Assembly (NCBI GenBank): GCA_019358875.1
Contig: JAHHIF010000027.1
Location: 1-64,000 of the forward strand
DNA: 64,000 nt
Source: Symplocastrum torsivum CPER-KK1
GTDB lineage: Bacteria > Cyanobacteriota > Cyanobacteriia > Cyanobacteriales > Coleofasciculaceae
Direction: 5' to 3'
This document shows positions 62,800-64,000 of this stretch, one piece after another (within the stretch, counting starts at the first letter, position 1; each line of letters begins with the position of its first letter). The notes under the pieces were generated by a model. The model searched no databases. It had not been told where the DNA came from and saw only the letters and a program-made list of their open reading frames with translations. The position numbers and the translations under genes are program-made.

Positions 62800-63743
62800 T
62801 TCAACTTGCCTACAGATTTACCTGCTGCTTGGATTGGTGCATAGTTGCTGCCATCAGAGGTGACGAAGCCTGTATAGTTTTCTGGTAAAAACTTCTTCGC
62901 TTGTTCAGGTGAAAAATTCACCAATGCCTGCTGTAGCTTCGTTTTGATATCCTCGGGAAAGCCGCCTCGGACAGCAATGGGGTCATTGGGCAAAGGCTCA
63001 GATTGCCAGATAATCTTGATTTTCGACTTGTCAATTCGTCCGGTACTAGCCAATACATCCAGGTTCCGGTCGTAGTCCGAAGCAATATCGGTTTGTCCAC
63101 TCATTACTGCGATCGCTTGTGCAGCATGGCTAGCGCCCTCGTTATAGTCAAAGGCTGTTTTTGGATCGAGGTTGCGACGCTTAAATTCTGCCTGGGGAAT
63201 CAGCCAGCCAGAGGTTGAACCAACATCAGCGAGACTTAGTTTTAGCTTATTCCCCTCTTTGCTTTGGGCAATTGCCTCATCCAGGGTATTAAATGGGGCA
63301 TCAGCACGAGCCATCAAAACAGAATTATAAGTCGGTTTGTCTTTGTATTTCACCGTTGCGATCGCTTTAATGGATGGCTCATTGTGATTAGAAAGAACAT
63401 ATCCCCACGGACCTAACCAAGCTGCATCCAAAGTACCAGAACGTAACGCTTCAGAGATACCCACCCAATCCTCTGTTACCGTAACCTTCGCAGGGAGATT
63501 CAAGCCCCGTGCTAATTCATTAAACAGCGGCTCAAACTGTTTGCTGTTCTCACCTGGAGTTGGGAAGTAGGGACCAACTCCAAACTTCAACTCAGTCAGT
63601 TGAGTAGCAGAATTACTGGCAGCCGTTGGAGACGTTTCAACTTTGGGCTGGCTACTACAGGCAACCACGACTATTAAGGTTAACACGCCAAAGATAAGGC
63701 TTTTCAGCCAGCGTTTCCCTGAACTTTTCTGGAAGTCACTCAT
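62796..63743 (-). CDS. phnD: Phosphonate/phosphite ABC transporter substrate-binding protein PhnD
   Basis: The 315-residue lipoprotein has lipobox VVAC near residue 29 and the PhnD fold: ELKFGVGPYFPTPGENSKQF, WLGPWGYVLSNHNEPSIKAI, SLADVGSTSGWLIPQAEFKR and IASDYDRNLDVLASTGRIDK. The residues that clamp the oxyanion are in the GSTSG segment. It is first in the operon, so the promoter lies in 63744-63900; I saw no complete Pho box (only a single TTAACCT-like site near 63879). Substrate may be phosphonate or phosphite. Confidence 0.88.
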   Translation of the reverse strand: MSDFQKSSGKRWLKSLIFGVLTLIVVVACSSQPKVETSPTAASNSATQLTELKFGVGPYFPTPGENSKQFEPLFNELARGLNLPAKVTVTEDWVGISEALRSGTLDAAWLGPWGYVLSNHNEPSIKAIATVKYKDKPTYNSVLMARADAPFNTLDEAIAQSKEGNKLKLSLADVGSTSGWLIPQAEFKRRNLDPKTAFDYNEGASHAAQAIAVMSGQTDIASDYDRNLDVLASTGRIDKSKIKIIWQSEPLPNDPIAVRGGFPEDIKTKLQQALVNFSPEQAKKFLPENYTGFVTSDGSNYAPIQAAGKSVGKLK

Positions 63744-64000
63744 GAGTTAGTTAATGCAGTTAATGTTGTTTCGGCTCGAATGAGAGTAGGCAACAACCGA
63801 AGTCGATTGCCTTATAGATTTGACAAATCCCTCTTGGGAAAGGATACGAGGTACTGAATTTAGCATATTAACCTAAGTCGAATGGCACTGACTTAAGCCA
63901 CATTGATACCTTTATCGGTTGGGGCAAAAATCGACTGCAAGCAAGAGATACCATGAACTGCCGTACACAACGAAAACCTGAAAGTCTCTTTCTCCCCATT

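Noticed and set aside
63744..63960. Possible Pho box upstream of phnD
   Set aside because: Only one TTAACCT-like half-site near 63879 and a CTTAAGC near 63893 with wrong spacing were found, not a run of evenly spaced direct repeats.
1..64000. CRISPR arrays, tRNA/rRNA genes, insertion sequences, prophage
   Set aside because: I looked for regular direct repeats with unique spacers, tRNA-like T-loop/acceptor strings, transposase motifs and phage structural genes and saw none. Many apparent repeats are heptamers or HIP1 sites.

Overview
The window is chromosomal DNA of a cyanobacterium, most likely a filamentous or large-genome species. The grounds are the many HIP1 octamers (GCGATCGC) in and between genes, a ccmK3-ccmK4 beta-carboxysome shell pair, a cyanobacterial-type sigma factor, FutA iron-binding protein, FtsH, many lipoproteins and sensory/kinase proteins, and short heptameric tandem repeats of the kind known from filamentous cyanobacteria. 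I found no rRNA, tRNA, CRISPR array, insertion sequence or prophage. The species cannot be fixed from sequence alone.

Layout. 1-5000: end of an unknown gene, a secreted TPR protein, an MscS channel, an AI-2E-family membrane protein and a decayed Uma2-type gene. 5065-17650: housekeeping and signalling genes, namely a membrane adenylate cyclase, carB, priA, an RpoD-family sigma factor and larB. 17750-27000: four tandem lipoprotein genes for family-5 (peptide/nickel type) ABC solute-binding proteins with no permease or ATPase, bracketed by two copies of a two-gene module (PD-(D/E)XK-like protein plus PIN protein); the second PIN copy is cut to 51 codons. 27100-30600: an SH3 lipoprotein, an AT-rich RloA/RloB-like pair (AAA ATPase plus Toprim-like protein, a probable defence module) and a DUF4352-like lipoprotein. 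30800-45900: an MsbA-like exporter, an acetyltransferase, an iron pair (futA and a PKHD hydroxylase), small lipoprotein and DUF167 genes, a PrmA-like methyltransferase, a UbiG-like pseudogene, a Ser/Thr kinase with TPRs, pabC, ftsH and uvsE.

46081-50268 is an accessory island: a NACHT NTPase with an N-terminal HTH-like segment, a VapBC-type toxin-antitoxin pair, a HicB-like orphan, and an unusual methyltransferase-HIT fusion in which the middle residue of the histidine triad reads Asn. 50400-59000 holds a zinc metallopeptidase, a GHL10 glycoside hydrolase, an AT-rich Mqo-like flavoprotein, a TolB-like propeller lipoprotein and a RecD2-like helicase lacking the usual N-terminal domain. 59165-63743 holds a glycosyltransferase remnant, ccmK3-ccmK4, a TIGR04283-type glycosyltransferase and a phnD-phnE-phnC transport operon.

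The best candidates for less-described biology are the duplicated nuclease-like/PIN module around the solute-binding array, the RloAB pair, the NACHT/TA/methyltransferase-HIT island, three gene remnants (Uma2, UbiG-like, glycosyltransferase), and several short repeat families that sit inside a gene (priA), directly against a start codon (mscS-type gene) or just behind stop codons. All identifications are from reading motifs; no database search was run.
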